A stretch of DNA of 64,000 bases from Vibrio aquaticus. GTDB lineage: Bacteria; Pseudomonadota; Gammaproteobacteria; Enterobacterales; Vibrionaceae. Below the pieces are notes generated by a model. It saw only the letters and a program-made list of their open reading frames with translations, had not been told where the DNA came from and did not search any database. The stretch is taken from positions 124,001 through 188,000 of the forward strand of contig NZ_RXZH01000001.1 of NCBI RefSeq assembly GCF_003970385.1, in the 5' to 3' direction. Positions 62,332-64,000 of this stretch are shown piece after piece (positions within the stretch are counted from its first letter, which is position 1; every line of letters begins with the position of its first letter). Position numbers and translations under genes: made by a program.

Positions 62332-64000
62332 ATGTATAAACAGACTCTCCTGTCAGCTTCAATCGTTTTGGCTCTTACGTCAACCGCACACGCCGAAGAA
62401 TATGCACTTTTTGATGAAGTTGTTGTTTCCGCAACTCGTACAGAGCAGCAGCTTGAAGATGTGGCTGGTTCGGTGTCGGTCGTGACAGAAGAAGATATCG
62501 ATAAAAACCTAGCAAAAGACTTGGCAGATGCTTTCAAATACACCCCTGGCGTCTCAGTAGAAACCGATAGCAGACATGGTATTCAAGGCATTAACATTCG
62601 CGGCCTTGGCGGAAACCGAGTTAATATTTTGGTTGATGGCGTTGCTCAACCAGCGCGCTACAATTCTGGCTATTCGTTCCTACAGTCTAGTCGTGTTATG
62701 ACCGATACTGAAATGTTCAAATCTGTAGAAATTGTTAAAGGTTCAGCATCAAGCCTATACGGCAGTGACGGTATTGCTGGTATCGCCGCATTCCAAACTA
62801 AAGACCCTTCTGATTTCGTGTCAGACGACAAGCAACTTGGTGGTTACGTTAAACTTGGCTATGCCTCTGATACCAATGAATTTTCAGAGTCTGTTGCTCT
62901 AGCAAATAAGTTTGGTGATCTAGAAACATTAGTTGCTTATACACGTCGAGATGGTGATGAAGTTGACAACTTTGGTACACCAGACGAGCAAGACTCTTCG
63001 AGCGATAACTTATTGGTTAAGGTTCAATATCAAGTTAACGATGAAAACCGCATTGAGTTAGTCGGTGAGTACGGTCAAAAGCAAACAGAGACTCAATTAG
63101 AGAAGACTGGTCAAACGTTCTTATCTGACTTTGGTGGGATGCCACCATCATTCCGCATGGGGCTAGGTAACATCGATTGGGACCAAAACTACGGTAATGA
63201 TGAATCAGAGCAAACACGTTTAGGCTTTAAGCATATTCTAGAAAAAGACCTCACGATTGCTGACAAACTCGAATGGGGCATCGCAACCGTTAAGAAAGAC
63301 GAAAACGGCAATACGCACCGAAATGGTGAGATTACTTCTGTTAGTCCAATAGCACCGGGCTCTCCTACCCCTGATTTACCGACGGGTGATGACGCACTTC
63401 GAGCAGAACATAAAGATTACACATACAATGAAAAGTCTGTCCAAGTTGATATTCAAGCGACTAAGTACATCGAAACAGCAAGTGTTCAACATACAATTGT
63501 TTATGGTGCGAACTATCAAACGAAAGATATTGAGAACCGTAACTACACACGTAACTTAATCGACAGCTCGGAAGACAAACTCTTCTTCTACCAACCGAAT
63601 GCAGAAGAAACACGCTACGGTGCATTTGTTCAAGACGAAATGCTGCTTCTTAATGAGACATTACGCCTAACACCAGGAATACGTTTCGACAGCTTTGAAA
63701 CGACACCAGATGTGAAAACCGAAGGTATTGACCCAAGCGTAACATACGATAAGCACTCAAGCTCGGCAGTGACAGCGCGTTTAGGTGCGGTGTACGACTT
63801 AAATGAAAGCTGGAAAACATTCGCGCAAATTTCGCAAGGCTTCCGCGCGCCAAGTTTTGATGAGCTTTACTACTCATATGATGGAGGATCATCTTATGAG
63901 AACCGCCCTAACCCGCAATTAGAAGCCGAAGAGAGTATTACTTACGAAATTGGCTTTAGACATAACACGGAATTTAGCTCGTCTGAGATTGCCTTCTACT
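62332..64000 (+). CDS. hutA: TonB-dependent haem receptor HutA, 5' part
   Basis: 556 codons of an outer-membrane receptor run off the right edge. A signal peptide (SASIVLALTSTAHA, cut before EEYA) is followed by the TonB box-like DEVVVSATR, the plug domain (residues about 30-160: EDVAGSVSVVTEEDI, GINIRGLGGNRVNILVDGV, EIVKGSASSLYGSDGIAG) and the start of the 22-strand barrel. The FRAP and NPQL segments (ISQGFRAPSFDELYYS, NPQLEAEES) typical of haem/haemoglobin receptors are present near residues 500-540. It imports haem using TonB energy. A LysR gene lies divergently and a Fur-like box sits in front. Confidence 0.85.
   Translation, partial: MYKQTLLSASIVLALTSTAHAEEYALFDEVVVSATRTEQQLEDVAGSVSVVTEEDIDKNLAKDLADAFKYTPGVSVETDSRHGIQGINIRGLGGNRVNILVDGVAQPARYNSGYSFLQSSRVMTDTEMFKSVEIVKGSASSLYGSDGIAGIAAFQTKDPSDFVSDDKQLGGYVKLGYASDTNEFSESVALANKFGDLETLVAYTRRDGDEVDNFGTPDEQDSSSDNLLVKVQYQVNDENRIELVGEYGQKQTETQLEKTGQTFLSDFGGMPPSFRMGLGNIDWDQNYGNDESEQTRLGFKHILEKDLTIADKLEWGIATVKKDENGNTHRNGEITSVSPIAPGSPTPDLPTGDDALRAEHKDYTYNEKSVQVDIQATKYIETASVQHTIVYGANYQTKDIENRNYTRNLIDSSEDKLFFYQPNAEETRYGAFVQDEMLLLNETLRLTPGIRFDSFETTPDVKTEGIDPSVTYDKHSSSAVTARLGAVYDLNESWKTFAQISQGFRAPSFDELYYSYDGGSSYENRPNPQLEAEESITYEIGFRHNTEFSSSEIAFY

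Overview
The window looks like part of the secondary chromosome of a marine Vibrio. The protein families are Vibrio-typical: the VxrABCDE cluster, a HutA-type haem receptor, solitary autotransporter-like barrel, HlyU-family protein, chitodextrinase, TorTS, and several diguanylate cyclases. From memory, the right-hand order (pntAB, vxrABCDE, yciH, ddlA, LysR gene, hutA) follows V. cholerae chromosome II around VCA0563-VCA0576. Gene density is high, strands alternate, and hairpin terminators are clear. I found no rRNA, tRNA, CRISPR array, prophage or intact insertion sequence.

Left part (1-15 kb). A racemase cut by the window edge and an MFS permease come first, then a 61-residue protein behind a near-ideal FNR site. 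Next is a reactive-sulfur island: a two-cysteine ArsR regulator of the BigR/SqrR type with two YeeE/YedE half-transporters, divergent from a CoA-disulfide reductase fused to rhodanese. A secreted nuclease-like protein follows. Then come anaerobic ribonucleotide reductase (nrdD, nrdG) behind FNR-like and NrdR-like boxes, an aminotransferase, and envelope genes: a RimB-like lipoprotein, a DsbA-like lipoprotein with a membrane FKBP, and an OmpA lipoprotein. mgsA follows.

Middle (14-45 kb). torT/torS (no torR here), yqhD with its divergent AraC regulator, an orphan terminator that may end a small RNA, a 1058-residue GH18 chitodextrinase, glgC and a PAS-GGDEF protein. The fructose PTS operon fruBKA diverges from fruR, with three FruR operators and a CRP-like site between them. 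A chemoreceptor, a small outer-membrane barrel and a YgiW-type OB-fold protein lead into cobyric acid synthase followed directly by modABC. Two more diguanylate cyclases flank an outer-membrane barrel, followed by ComFB-like and HlyU-family small proteins.

Right part (45-64 kb). pntAB; the two-component operon vxrABCD, with vxrE (YoaH family, 48 residues) set behind a hairpin that contains its ribosome-binding site; a secreted hypothetical protein between two unusual non-coding stretches; yciH with a duplicated-domain protein; a solitary tyrosine recombinase lacking the usual box II histidine; ddlA; a SPOR lipoprotein; a PatZ-type lysine acetyltransferase that keeps the acyl-CoA synthetase histidine lost in E. 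coli PatZ; a LysR regulator; and the first 556 codons of hutA behind a Fur-like box.

Themes are anaerobic and redox adaptation (FNR, NrdR, TorTS, Pnt, persulfide), carbohydrate use (chitin, fructose, glycogen) and envelope surveillance (Vxr). Most genes are recognisable. The least explained elements are the possible Fur-controlled small RNA near 21.2 kb, the RBS-trapping hairpin before vxrE, the 61-residue FNR target, and the recombinase.
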